Assembly (NCBI RefSeq): GCF_918797505.1
Contig: NC_092797.1
Coordinates: forward strand, 46,102,157-46,166,156
DNA from: Bemisia tabaci
Lineage: Eukaryota; Arthropoda; Insecta; Hemiptera; Aleyrodidae
Reading direction: 5' to 3'
Length of the DNA: 64,000 nt
The notes under the pieces were generated by a model. The model worked only from the letters and a program-made list of their open reading frames with translations. It was not told the DNA's origin and ran no database searches. The translations under genes and the position numbers were made by a program. The stretch's first letter is position 1, and each line of letters opens with the position of its first letter. This document shows, in pieces, positions 44,095 to 53,875 of the stretch.

Positions 44095-44545
44095 CGCTGC
44101 GGAAAAGAGCAGTATGTACAACATGAAAATGACTAAAAAGCGCATAAGAACACATGCCGACCGCGGCTCACGCCCGACTATACTTACTGTTCTCTTCCGT
44201 AGCATAGTGGCCCTTACTGCCGTATTACGGAAAAGAGCCGTAAGTGGGTTTTGATATGGTCCTTGAAACATATAAGTTCATGTGCTAATCGTGGCTCATA
44301 CAGAGATGCACTTACTGTTCTCTTCCGTAACACAGCAGCTTTGAAAACGGCTCCAACAACGCCGCAGAGGGTCCATACAAATCGACTTTCAATCGCGCGA
44401 AATAGACGCATTCGAACTTTTGCGTAAGACAGCCGTAAGTGCAATTAGGAACGGGCCCCGCGAGGTACGGAAACACATTCTTTCCGCGTTTAACGCCGGG
44501 ATGCACTTACGCTTTTCTCCCGAAGCAAAGGCGCTCTGAGAGTGG
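44095..44545. repeat. S-family cluster, three elements in a row
   Basis: Three inverted-repeat units (about 44095-44213, 44218-44335 and 44429-44530) each pair a GGAAAAGAGCCGTAAGTG-like end with GCACTTACTGTTCTCTTCCG. Linker sequence AGAGGGTCYATACAAATCG occurs at 44043 and 44366, giving a larger repeat period of about 323 bp. All small minus-strand frames here are repeat shadows. Confidence 0.6.
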
Positions 44546-44885
44546 CTCCAGCGCCGGAAGGCTCCATTGAAAAGACAGCAGTCGTAACGTAAAACTCATG
44601 AAAGCCATTCATGCGCCCTCGGGGGAGAAAAGGGGAGGGGTGGTGGGAGGAGGGGAGGGGATGGGGGCGATCGGGAACGAAGCGACGGGCGATAATGTGT
44701 TTCTGCAACGACCGGGGAGAGGCGTGAAAAAAAAAATGGAAAAAAAAACGGCGCGGGAAAAATCGGTCGAGTGGCTTGATGGCCGTCGAAAAGATAAACT
44801 ACGACGCGGGAATCGGAATAAAAACGCGCGGCCCCCGAACAAGATGGCCCCGAAAGCTACCCTCGATGCCGGATTGGAAATACTT
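44546..44885. other. GC/purine-rich unique DNA
   Basis: G-rich around 44625-44665 and A-rich around 44725-44760. Opposite-strand frames of 98 and 77 codons overlap and reflect composition. Confidence 0.4.
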
Positions 44886-44970
44886 CCGTGCTAAGGAAGA
44901 ACGTCGTGCGAGCTTTCAGACGTTGCAAAAGTTCCCCTGACAAATCACGAATTTTTGGGAAGATTTTTTT
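44886..44970. mobile_element. TIR-C left-end fragment
   Basis: CCGTGCTAAGGAAGAACGTC, then AGCTTTCAGACGTTGCAAAA and a TCACGAATTTTTGGGAA segment, with no right half. Confidence 0.6.
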
Positions 44971-45486
44971 AATTTTTCTGTTTATCCTAATACCTGATAT
45001 CCAAATTACCTGAATTAGACATTAGGATTGCTAGAGCAATTGCTTAACTGTTTGGTGAGTAACTATTAGGTAACTAACTTCTGAGAGTAACTATTAAACT
45101 GTGAGGAAGATAGCACATTGGGGATTTTAAACAATTAGTCCATGGTTTGTTTAATAAAATTATGAGGTTAATTGATCTGCAGAGATAATTGTGACCCTTT
45201 AAAATATGAGATTTCAACTGTACCGTATACTTAGAGGCTTTCGACCACCTGACTTACCATTTTCTGTATACGGCAGAAATAGCCGTAAGCGTCGATACCA
45301 CTATTCAAACTCGCAGGAGCGCATGTTGCCTACTCTATCAATTGAAGGCGATTTGGTACTTTCGCGCCCTGCTTGTTTAAGGACAATGTGTCTTTGATTT
45401 ATGACTTAGTTTTCATAAGGACTTATTTAGTGCCTGCGTCATTTTTGCGATATTCCATACGTAGATTTTGCAAATGTACTAGAAAA
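44971..45486. other. No gene or repeat recognised
   Basis: AT-rich. A weak S-like GGCAGAAATAGCCGTAAGCG lies near 45272. Confidence 0.4.
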
Positions 45487-45701
45487 CGGGGTTATTCAAA
45501 AGTTCCGCGCCACCCCTATGACCCCTTGAGTGTTTGCCTCTTCTCGATATGGTCCCATTTAAATGTGAACATCCCCCAAAGTTGATTCTTTCAATCTAGG
45601 AACAGTCACAAAATTACATCTTTTTATCTCAATTTGTTCAAAAGTTATAGGGTTGGGTGATGCCTAATATTGGTGATGCGGAACTGTAGGATCACCCTGT
45701 A
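45487..45701. mobile_element. H-family mariner-like MITE, copy 4
   Basis: GGGGTTATTCAAAAGTTCCG, then ACCCCTATGACCCCTTGAG on the left, and TGTTCAAAAGTTATAGGG and GTAGGATCACCCTGTA on the right. Confidence 0.75.
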
Positions 45702-45726
45702 TTCATTGTCTCCGAGTTTTGGCGAA

Positions 45727-45766
45727 ATTTATACACTCATACGGCGTTCTTCCCTCGCTCGGGAGT
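45727..45766. mobile_element. TIR-C right-end fragment
   Basis: CTCATACGGCGTTCTTCCCT, degenerate beyond that point. Confidence 0.4.
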
Positions 45767-46111
45767 TGGCAATGTCGATGACTGCTGCCTGTCGGCGAGC
45801 TTAATTATGGAGCCGATTCAAAGGCCATTAGCGAAACCGCAGTCGGAAGGGCGGGCTGAAACGTGAGAGGATTCCAGGGAAAGTTGGAGAGCGGATTTCC
45901 ACGGGCGGGCGGGGCGCCCCTGAGCGGAGGGGCGCCTCCGACGGGAGGGGCGCTGGAGAGGCTGCCCGGTGTCCGAGGAGTGGCGCGGATAAGTGCCCCG
46001 GACGCGGCCCGAGGATATCGATTTTCCGCCCAGGTGAGCTCCGATGAGAAGAAAATGCCTTCGATTTTTCCCCGGGCGCCAACTTTCTCCGCGTCGGAAA
46101 CTGAAAGACCG
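45767..46111. other. CpG-rich island with GGGGCGCC-type repeats
   Basis: GGGCGGGGCGCCCCTGAGCG and GAGGGGCGCCTCCGACGGG give short inverted and direct repeats. Four overlapping frames on both strands (84-135 codons) are open because of composition. I do not call a gene. Confidence 0.4.
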
Positions 46112-46260
46112 TGCTTTGCGATACATCGATTCATCTGCCATTTAAACCTATGGAAAAGTATCGATGAACAGAAAATTTGCAGCGAATACCTTAATAATCG
46201 ATTCTTTACCATTGCTTCAAATTGGTAAAAATCGATAATCGATCATTCACGCTTCGCAAC
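46112..46260 (-). repeat. R-family repeat, copy 2
   Basis: GATACATCGATTCATCTGCC, then a CATTTAAACCTATGG segment, TTAATAATCGATTCTTTACC and ATTCACGCTTCGCAAC correspond to copy 1 at 2246-2396 read on the other strand. Confidence 0.7.
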
Positions 46261-46345
46261 TAGTCGGAAAATGAAAGGGGAGAGTGGGGAAGCAAAGCCA
46301 GGAAATCTACGGAGGTCAAAAGAGATTGGTTCAGTGGCGTGGGGT

Positions 46346-46490
46346 TCTTCGCGATAAATCGATTGATTTGTCTTTAAACATATGGAAAAGGATCGAAAAT
46401 AGGGTGTTCGCAGTCAACACCTTAATAATCGATTCTTTACCACAGCTTCAAAAGGGAAGATATCGATAGTCGATCGTATACGCTTCGCAC
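46346..46490 (-). repeat. R-family repeat, copy 3
   Basis: GCGATAAATCGATTGATTTG, CTTTAAACATATGGAAAAGG, TTAATAATCGATTCTTTACC and TACGCTTCGCA follow the order of copy 2, in the same orientation and 86 bp further on. The two form a diverged tandem pair. Confidence 0.7.
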
Positions 46491-47037
46491 TGATTGGTTG
46501 GAAGGGCGTGGACGATCAAGTGCCCTCGAAGGGTGGTCATCTTGGGGACTCGTGAATTCTAATACCAAAATGGACGAGTTGTTTCTAGAAGGAACCCAGT
46601 CTATTTCCCAGATGAGCCCCGCAACGCTAGTATTTTTACGTAGATCAGAGCTCATTAGGAAAATGGACTTATTGGCTTTCGATAACAACTTGTTCAAACA
46701 TCAATTTAAGAAAGTGTTCGTTGACAAATAATTCAATTATCATGCGAAGATAAATGTGGGGTTAAGGTTATTTTCACCCATAGGTCATTCTTAAGGAGCG
46801 TTCGTTTTTGGAGAAAGAGCAGCAAAAACGACGGTATTCAATCAGGCACAACGTCTTTCTCTCCGGAGTTTTTACTCTGATTCCAGATTAAATTCCTTCA
46901 TTGAGAGAATATGGACATTGATCTGGTCCTATGTAGACCTTTGAAAATCCACTGCAGGGATTTTTCCTGCAATGGGCTGATTATTAAAATTCACGTAGAC
47001 TCGAGAAGACATCGAACATCGATGAATTCCTCGCTTT
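46491..47037. other. No gene recognised
   Basis: A plus-strand frame of 77 codons (46498-46731) starts in the flank of the R repeat and has no known domain. The opposite strand has an overlapping 86-codon frame. Confidence 0.35.
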
Positions 47038-47275
47038 CGAGACAAAAGGACGTAACTATATACCAATGTTGCCCTAGCAAAAATTGCACTTTTAACAGGA
47101 GAATTTTGATAACTTCCGCCTGGAAATTCCACTGATTTTTCCTCTAATCTCATGCAAAAATCTGAAAAAATTTTGGGTAAAATTGCGCAAGTACACCACT
47201 CTTGTTAAAAATCGAACTGTTTGAGTCGATTTTGCGACCTCGGAGTCGAGTTACGTTCCTTCGTCTGGGAAAGGA
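47038..47275. mobile_element. TIR-E MITE, reference copy
   Basis: The left end GACAAAAGGACGTAACTATA and right end GTCGAGTTACGTTCCTTCGT pair as inverted repeats. Between them lie AATGTTGCCCTAGCAAAAAT, TTTTTCCTCTAATCTCATGC and TTTGAGTCGATTTTGCGACC. Used to recognise the split copy at 626/1686. Confidence 0.75.
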
Positions 47276-47407
47276 CGGATTACCTGGTAGAAATAGGGCT
47301 TATTGTCTTGTCTTATCTTGCCGACATAGCTCCAACGAGTTCCAATAATGAACCCGCCGACGATGAACTGACTATAGCTCCTAAAACACCCGATATTCCA
47401 CGGGCGC
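47276..47407. other. Unique spacer
   Basis: Part of a 78-codon plus frame that runs across the E and A elements; not credible. Confidence 0.35.
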
Positions 47408-47638
47408 ACAATGGATCGACTCAATTGGAGAGGTCGGACAAAATTAGGAAACTTTAAAAGCTCATAACTCCGTTTGTACGAAATTTTGAGATTTTAAAAG
47501 AGGTACCAATGATTCCCTCGTGAAATTTCCTTCTAGTGGCACACATTGATATTAAAAATGTGACAAAAGAAACATCAAAATTTGCAGTTTGAGTCAAAAA
47601 TTTCATGTCCGACCTCTCTAATTGATTCAATCCACTGT
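47408..47638. mobile_element. TIR-A MITE, copy 4
   Basis: Ends ACAATGGATCGACTCAATTG and AATTGATTCAATCCACTGT. GGGCG occurs just outside both ends, possibly a remnant duplication. Confidence 0.75.
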
Positions 47639-47930
47639 AGGGCGGTGCGCAAAATTGGCTGAAAAGAGCCGCAGTGGATGTGCCGGGGTTAATTTCCGGG
47701 CGGTACTTGCGCGGCGCTGATAACGCTCATTTTGCACGGGCCGGCAGACGGATGGGAGGCAAGGGGTCAGCGTGTGCCGAAACCGTGCGTCGGGGGGCCA
47801 TTATGCAAAAGCGGCGAGGTTAATGGCCAATTAATATGATGCGCGGTCTCCTCGCGTATGCGATTAGAGGTTAGCTGCCGCGATGCGCTCGCACCCAGGT
47901 CCACCTGTTGCCGGATCCACCGCGACGCGA
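47639..47930. other. CpG-rich unique DNA with AT-hook/homeobox-like core
   Basis: GC-rich flanks surround TTAATGGCCAATTAATATGA (about 47820), which holds TAAT cores. It resembles conserved regulatory DNA, but this is impression only. Confidence 0.3.
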
Positions 47931-48312
47931 CGCCTTCAAACCGCCCGCCACGCAAACCGCGGATCACGCCTCGGACTAATGATGATGAGGTTGAACGCCT
48001 TCCGTTTGGGGGATAGACCACAGGTGAATCTTAATTCCGGCCCCGGGTATTTTAAGACGCCTTCGAACCATCTGCCATGCAACCTGTGGATCACGCTTTG
48101 GACTAATGATGCTGAAAAACAGCGCCTTTAGTAGAGAGGATAGACCACAAGCGAATCAGAATTCAGGCTTCAGGTATTTTAAAACAACTTCAAAACCACC
48201 TGCCGCGCAACCTGTGAATTACATTTTACAACAATGATGTTGAAGAAAATCGTCGCCTTCAGTTGAGAAGATAGACCACAAGCGAATCAGAATTCAGGTT
48301 CCAGGTATTTAA
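47931..48312. repeat. Tandem array, three units of about 127 bp
   Basis: Units start at 47931, 48059 and 48186. Each holds CCTTCRAACC, a GCAACCTGTGGATCACG-like block, ACTAATGATG and GATAGACCACA, ending in an AATTC-containing stretch and GGTATTT. The first unit is GC-richer, and the second and third are closer to each other toward their ends. Confidence 0.8.
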
Positions 48313-49186
48313 ATGAATGTCAGGTGTTTAAAGGAAAAGAAAGGGGCACAGTGCCTGACAAACCCCTTTAAACGAAGGTGCAGGAGTAGAGGGTATCTGG
48401 AAGTAGATGAGGTGGGGTAAAAAATCAAATAGAGTGGTTGATATCATGTATGAATAGTCCTTGAAGTAATTGGCAATGCTCTAAGACAAGCTGAAGACGA
48501 AAGGCCGATTGTGACATCGCAATATTAGTACTGTTCCAGGAGTTCCGGAAGCTCTAATGTTGTAGCCTGTAGCATAGCAAATTATGGACATCGACGGTGG
48601 GACTACAAACATACATGTTTCAATTGTGTTTCTAAAACATCTCTGCTGGTTTTTGGATTTAATAAAGTGGTGCCGTATATTAGTGAGTAAAACTGTCGAT
48701 GGCTTCTAAAATATGACAGAAAATACCCCAAAAGCGATTAATGGTAAGGATGAGGATGTAGAGGTTAAATTATACAATCCTGAAGAGAATCTGCCAACTC
48801 TCTCAACTAAAATCCCTCCAGTGGATTGATTATTGAAATTTATGTAGGCCCAAGAGGACACCGAACATTGATAAATTACACGGTAGAGATAGGGCTTTGT
48901 CATGCCTTATCTTGTCGACATAGCTTCGACTAGATTCAATAAACGGTCTGCAGGACACCTCAATGATAACGACAGCGTTTCCTCTAACCATTGAAAAGAT
49001 GAAATCGAGGGCCTCCTGTACCAGCACTGCTGAACTTAGGCACACTTTGGTAAAAAGAAAGAAAACAATTTCAAATTTTAAGAAGCATCCAGGACTTCTC
49101 TCTACTGACATCCTTTGCCGGGATACCATCAATCACAACACCGACGCTTCCTCTGACCATTGTCGAGATCAAATCCCGAAACTATA
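48313..49186. other. No gene recognised
   Basis: Opposing frames at 48830-49132 and 48963-49244 (100 and 93 codons) overlap and have no domain. Confidence 0.4.
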
Positions 49187-49441
49187 CCACCGTGCTAGAG
49201 AAGAAAACCTTCAGAACCTTCAGACGTTGCCAAATTTCTTCTGATAAAAGAAATACATTTTCAGGGAAATATGTGAAAATGTTTCTTAGATTTGTTCACA
49301 GAATTTCAATCGCGATCAGATCTGAATTACCTGAATATTGCAAGAGGAAATCTTCATAACTTTCCTTGAAAATACAAATTTTATTGGAGGAAATTTTGCA
49401 ACTCTCTAGTATTCATACGACGTTTTTCCTTAGCGTGGCAG
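49187..49441. mobile_element. TIR-C MITE, both ends present
   Basis: CCGTGCTAGAGAAGAAAACC, then CCTTCAGACGTTGCCAAATT on the left and ACGTTTTTCCTTAGCGTGGC on the right. CTTCAGAACCTTCAGACG shows a small internal duplication in the left arm. A K element starts 7 bp downstream. Confidence 0.7.
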
Positions 49442-49447
49442 TATAAT

Positions 49448-49698
49448 ATGGACCGCGTTTCGCAGAAAGACACCAAGCCATATCAGCTATTGGGCACTTT
49501 AATTTTTTCACAAGAGAACAACAATAACTGAGCGGATTGTTTTGACAATTTTAAGAAATTTGCTTCATTCTGTGCAGAAAATTCACAGAAATTTCCACGA
49601 AAATTTGCAAAACCGTTTTCTTGTTAATCACTAAATTGCCCGATTAAGTTTGGCAATAGCTAATTTGGCTAGGTTCCTTTCTGCTTAACGCGGTCCGT
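49448..49698. mobile_element. K-family MITE, copy 1
   Basis: Ends ATGGACCGCGTTTCGCAGAA, then AGACACCAAGCC, and on the right GGTTCCTTTCTGCTTAACGC and GGTCCGT. The inner GGCAATAGCTAATTTGGCTA pairs with AGCCATATCAGCTATTG. Confidence 0.75.
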
Positions 49699-50670
49699 AT
49701 CATCAAGGCTCCACGCAAATTCCGGCAACAGGACCCCACGGATAGTGTCACTTTCTTCGGCTCCCGGGGCTGATATCTCGACACCACCCCTCGCCGCAAC
49801 CACCCCTCGCTCGGACACCATTAACGATAACGTCGACGTTTGACCATTGACGCGATGAAACCCCTTTCGCCGGGCATCATCGCTGAAAGGTTCCTCGCGA
49901 ATTTTGGCAACGGGATCCCGGCGATAATGTCACTTTCTTCGGGCCGGTGCCGCGGCGGGCTGATAGCTTGACGGCCGATCATTAATAACGCGCGCGATTC
50001 GTTTGTTCGGGCGGATACCTTGGAACAAAAACCCGTGCATCTTTAAATAGACGACTCGACGCCGCGCCGCGCCGCGCCGGACCGACCCGATGGCCGCGAA
50101 CCGCGAATCGCCACGCACGTTTTCGGGGTGTCGCCAAGTACCCGTCAAGGGGTCATTTCCGCCTTCCCGAGAAAAAGCGCCGTATTGACATTGAGACATT
50201 GCCCGATTTGTGCTGATTACACACGATATTCTGGAAAACTTGTTTTAGTTTAATGTTACCGAGAATCTGAATCGAAATTCAACGGCATGATTAACTAGTG
50301 ATATCAATAGTGGGAGATCGAAAGGACCGTCTTGGGGCCCACCTTGAATTTCCTCATAATTCAATTATTTTTTCTCGTAAAAGTCTATATTTTACGAAAT
50401 GTATCATGATCGGCCATTTTTTAGCTCTTTTCGGGTTAAAAATTGGCTGAAATATGTGTTTGAAGGCAGATTTTGGCGGAAAATGGGGGTTTTCAGTCGA
50501 TCGTCAAAAATTCCGCATTTACCGCCAAAATCGGCTTTCAGGCTCTATTTAAGCCATCATTAGACGTGAAACGAGTCAGAAATGACCAAATTATGCTGCA
50601 TTAAAAATGGATCTTTAGTGGGCAAAAAATCGTAGAGTTGAGGAAATTTAGATGGGCCTTATCGATATCA
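49699..50670. other. CpG-rich repeats-of-motif DNA then AT-rich DNA, no gene
   Basis: TTCCGGCAACAGGACCCCAC (about 49713) and TTTTGGCAACGGGATCCCGG (about 49903), each followed by a TGTCACTTTCTTCGG stretch, form a diverged direct repeat with a period of about 190 bp. GCCGCGCCGCGCCGCGCC lies near 50062. The 89-codon minus frame there is compositional. Confidence 0.45.
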
Positions 50671-50882
50671 TAGCGTAATCCAAAAGTCCCACACCACCGC
50701 TGTAACCCCAAGATTTCTGTCCCCAAAAAGGTTGATCCTTTTAAAATTATTAGGAGTTCTCAAAAGCCGTTTCCTAGGACCCAGGAGCACTTCCAAAATG
50801 TCAAGTCTTTATCTCAATTTATATACTAGTTATAGGGGCAATGCCTGGTGCTAGTGATGAGGGACTTTAGGATCACCCTGTA
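50671..50882. mobile_element. H-family mariner-like MITE, copy 5
   Basis: TAATCCAAAAGTCCCACACC at the left and GGGACTTTAGGATCACCCTG plus TA at the right, with CTATCTCAATTT-like internal sequence as in the copy at 45487. Confidence 0.75.
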
Positions 50883-51252
50883 TACGACGAATTTCGCCAT
50901 TTCCGCTGAATCAGCCAAATAATTTAAATTACAGATAAATTGGTCGAATTGTGGAGGGAGCTCGATTCCGAAAATTCGAACGTTACTGCTGCATGGCTTC
51001 CGGCACAAAGAGCAGTCATCCCCTGGAGACAAAAATGTACAGGGTCGATCGTAATTCCGGAATTCCCTCGACTCCGCATTGCCGGGCCGCGGGCGGGAAT
51101 CGAAGCGCGGTCGCCGGCTAAAAATAGGGATCCTTAGGTTGATTGGGTCGGGGCGGGCGCGGGGGAGGGGGCATGACCCGGTCCGTTGTCTCCGCCACCG
51201 TTGTTGACTTTGCTCGATCGCGGAAAGCAGCGTAATCGCCGAGTGTAACGAG
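50883..51252. other. Unique DNA, CpG-rich at 51050-51240
   Basis: No credible frame. G-rich GGGGCGGGCGCGGGGGAGGG lies near 51149. Confidence 0.4.
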
Positions 51253-51259
51253 GCGGTGC
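51253..51259. repeat. 7-bp flank GCGGTGC, left
   Basis: Repeated at 51967-51973, just outside the far end of the composite element. Confidence 0.6.
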
Positions 51260-51966
51260 ACGGTGGATCGAGTCAATGGGAGAAGTCGGACAAAATTTGG
51301 AAACTTTGATCGCTCATAACTCCGTTTAAACGAAACTTTGAGGCTCTAAAAGTGGCTTCATTGGTTTTCGCGTGGGATTTTCTTTGAAAAACACCCCTTA
51401 CAATTTAAAATGTGACGAAATAAATATCAAAATTTGCAGATTTAGTCGAAAAGTTCAAATCCGACCTCCCTGATCGACTCGGTCCACTTAGAGTCCCTTT
51501 ATACTGAGAGTCAAGACAATTCAGCTCATGGATGTCACAAACGGGAATAAAGATTACAGAAATTGAACGTTTTTCGTAAGCTTCGATCGGCCCATTCTCA
51601 GAAGCCTTTCTCCGTTCCTCCTCTCATTCCGTTTGTTCCTTGCCGAACCCGTAATTCCCTGGTCCATTCCAGATTATAATCTTTGCAATTGGTGAAAATG
51701 AATCTTTATTCCCGTTTGTGACACTGTGGAGGCCTAAAATACGGGAACCAATCAGAAATGGATTCAAATTGTCTTGACTCTCAGTATAAAGGGACTCTAG
51801 TTAAAACAAAACTTTGAGGTTCTGAAAGTGGCTCCATCGGTTTTCGCGTGAAATAATCTTTCAGAGTCACCCCTTACAATTTAAAATGTGGCGAAATGAC
51901 CATCAAAATTTGCAGTTTTAGTCAAAAATTTCATGTCCGACCTCCCTGATCGACTCGGTCCACTGT
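51260..51966. mobile_element. Composite insertion: TIR-A copy, hAT-like MITE, partial TIR-A copy
   Basis: From 51260 an almost complete TIR-A copy runs to CTCGGTCCACT at 51488. The hAT-like element occupies 51489-51799. Then 51800-51966 resumes inside TIR-A (AAACTTTGAGGTTCTGAAAG) and runs to CGACTCGGTCCACTGT. The whole is flanked by GCGGTGC, the same duplication length as TIR-A copy 3. The unit may thus have arrived or been rearranged as a partial TIR-A dimer. Confidence 0.65.
51489..51799. mobile_element. hAT-like MITE, copy 2, perfect 33-bp inverted ends
   Basis: TAGAGTCCCTTTATACTGAG onward is perfectly mirrored at the right end over 33 bp. A second, internal inverted pair of 23 bp (TGTCACAAACGGGAATAAAG and onward) lies at about 51533 and 51700. 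Unlike copy 1, the flanking octamers (GGTCCACT, GTTAAAAC) do not match. Confidence 0.85.
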
Positions 51967-51973
51967 GCGGTGC
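51967..51973. repeat. 7-bp flank GCGGTGC, right
   Basis: Exact partner of 51253-51259. Confidence 0.6.
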
Positions 51974-52237
51974 GGAGTGGCGGGAAAGAAACGCGGGCAG
52001 CCTGCCAAACTGGGTCCCGACTGGCTGGACGTTACCGCCTGGAATTAGGAATTACCGTCGGCGCCCGCTGGAGTGAGGTGATGTAATGTCCTCGCCATTT
52101 TCCGCGATAACGGCGTTAACATCGTTGGGATTGTATGGTGCTTGCGTGGTTTTTAAGCGAGGCGTTAATACGGCCACGCTCCGGCGAGTCCTGCTCGCGA
52201 CGGGCGAAAAAGGAACGACGCGACCACCCTCGATAGC
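51974..52237. other. CpG-rich unique spacer
   Basis: No recognised feature. Confidence 0.4.
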
Positions 52238-52335
52238 CATGAAGAACGGCGTATGAGCGTTCGGACGTTGTCGTGTTCGCCCCCATAAAATACGGATTTT
52301 TCGAAGAAGTTATGGATATTTTTCTGAAACTTTCA
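52238..52335. mobile_element. TIR-C left-part fragment
   Basis: CCATGAAGAACGGCGTATGA, then TTCGGACGTTGTCG and TAAAATACGGATTTTTCG. The right half is missing. Confidence 0.55.
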
Positions 52336-52651
52336 GATAAGAGACGATATACTTTAGAGACCCCATACTGTTTTCTTCCCTGTAGTGTACGAAATACTCA
52401 GGGAAGTCAACGCTCAGATTCGCCTTAAGTACCTATACAGAAAGAGTGCGGACACGAAGAAATATGGAGCTCTTAGGACCCAAAAGGGTAGCCAACTTCT
52501 GACACAAAAATTGTCACTGCCAACCTGCAGATTCCAATATCAAACCAAGATGGCCAAGAATGTTCATAAATGAGCGTTCTTCCGCAAAAACAATGAAACA
52601 GCTACTACTGCAAGTCAACTGCGTGCTTTACAAACGACGGATTGTAACAAT
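52336..52651. other. No gene recognised
   Basis: Two short plus-strand frames (62 and 83 codons), the second entering the J element. Confidence 0.35.
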
Positions 52652-52779
52652 TGGACGTATTTCTATCAAACGGAACTATGTGCATTCGGACATGAGCCCC
52701 GATACCCATCAGAATACATGCATGACATGCAGGGCTCACTTCATAATGCACGTAGTTCCGTTTGATAGAAATACGTCAA
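52652..52779. mobile_element. J-family MITE, copy 2
   Basis: GACGTATTTCTATCAAACGG, then AACTATGTGCATT on the left is exactly mirrored by CCGTTTGATAGAAATACGTC on the right. The inner GACATGAGCCC and GGGCTCACTTCATAATGCAC are also near-symmetric. Confidence 0.85.
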
Positions 52780-53129
52780 ACTGCAATAATAAATCGTTCT
52801 GGATAATTTGAATTCATAGGTTTGATGCCCTTTTGAACCCTAACTTTATTCGCAGAAGCACCGGTGGAGGTCTAGTGGATTTTCGGTGTTTCACACCTGT
52901 CTATACTCTAGCTATGTAGTTACTCTATATGTTGAGTAAAACTGCCCCACATGACGCGTTGTCAATAAAATCAATAAAATTATCAATAAAATCCAATATG
53001 TCACAGAAATAACATTGTGTTCGGACAACTGGATTTTGAGTCGAACGAATCGAATGATAAGGTAATCCGACATTCGTTCTATATACGCTGGTCATTGTTT
53101 TCCCCTCTCGACGAAACATGTGAAAAAGT
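52780..53129. other. No gene recognised
   Basis: A short TCAATAAAAT repeat (three times) lies at about 52960-52992. Confidence 0.45.
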
Positions 53130-53233
53130 CAGAGAACCAAGTGCAGAAGATTTCTATTAAATTTGCATATTGCCGATTGAAATTTGGCAACGCTCGGATA
53201 TTCATACGGTGTTTTAAATTAAAGCGCGGCAGT
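53130..53233. mobile_element. TIR-C right-part fragment
   Basis: GATTGAAATTTGGCAACGCT, then CATACGGTGTTTTAAATTAA and GCGCGGCAG. Confidence 0.5.
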
Positions 53234-53536
53234 TCGGTCTGGTGACCGCAGATTCTCCGGTTTTTTAAAACGGATCCGGATTTATTCATGAGCAACTCGC
53301 TAATGAGTAGCACAGCTCAACTCGAGGCGAGCTTAGCGCTCCCCCATCTTTTAAAAAAGAGCACGAGCTTCTGCATCTGCATGTGAAGGATCCTATGGAA
53401 ATGTAGTCGCTAAGCCACATATCCTGCAAAAATACTGAGATTCTGAAGCAGCTTCCGAAAAACCTCCGGGAAGCTTCGAAAGTTCCGGAAAAATAACTGG
53501 TAAAAAATTGCGTGCTCATGACACGCGTGACTTACA
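53234..53536. other. No gene recognised
   Basis: A 77-codon minus frame is serine/cysteine rich and not recognisable. Confidence 0.35.
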
Positions 53537-53875
53537 CTTGGATTGCATTTTGCAAGAAGGAACCACTATCTCTGGCTTTTCCATAAAAGCACCTCTCTGC
53601 GTAAGGAAACCAATAGAATTTATGTTGTTTCTAAAATGAGCCGGGAATAGTGGGAGTATGGAGCGATCCTATTGGTTGAAGTGGTTGGTTCTTGTAGAGT
53701 AAGGGGTAGATGATGGACTGTATGTAGAGTCTCTCGTACGTCGCTGTTAGTTAGTCTATTACCTAATACCTACGTCCTTTGTCCATCGTAACCACCCGCT
53801 TTCACCAATAGGATCCCTCCATATCTCTTTCGTCTTCTATGTCAATAACATTGTCTATCAATGTCGACAATCAGC
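53537..53875. repeat. D/W composite repeat
   Basis: It opens with the D-type end TTGGATTGCATTTTGCAAGA and GGAACCACTATC. It then carries an internal inverted pair, GATCCTATTGGTTGAAGTGG against CCACCCGCTTTCACCAATAG plus GATCCCTCC. The second half is what also occurs at 1938 and 14838. It suggests D and W are parts of one larger element. Confidence 0.55.

Noticed and set aside
45805..46228. Four overlapping frames of 84-135 codons in GC-rich DNA
   Set aside because: Both strands are open in several phases, and part of the sequence is the R repeat.
47931..48312. CRISPR-like repeat array
   Set aside because: Units of 127 bp are contiguous imperfect tandem copies without spacers, and the DNA is eukaryotic in character.
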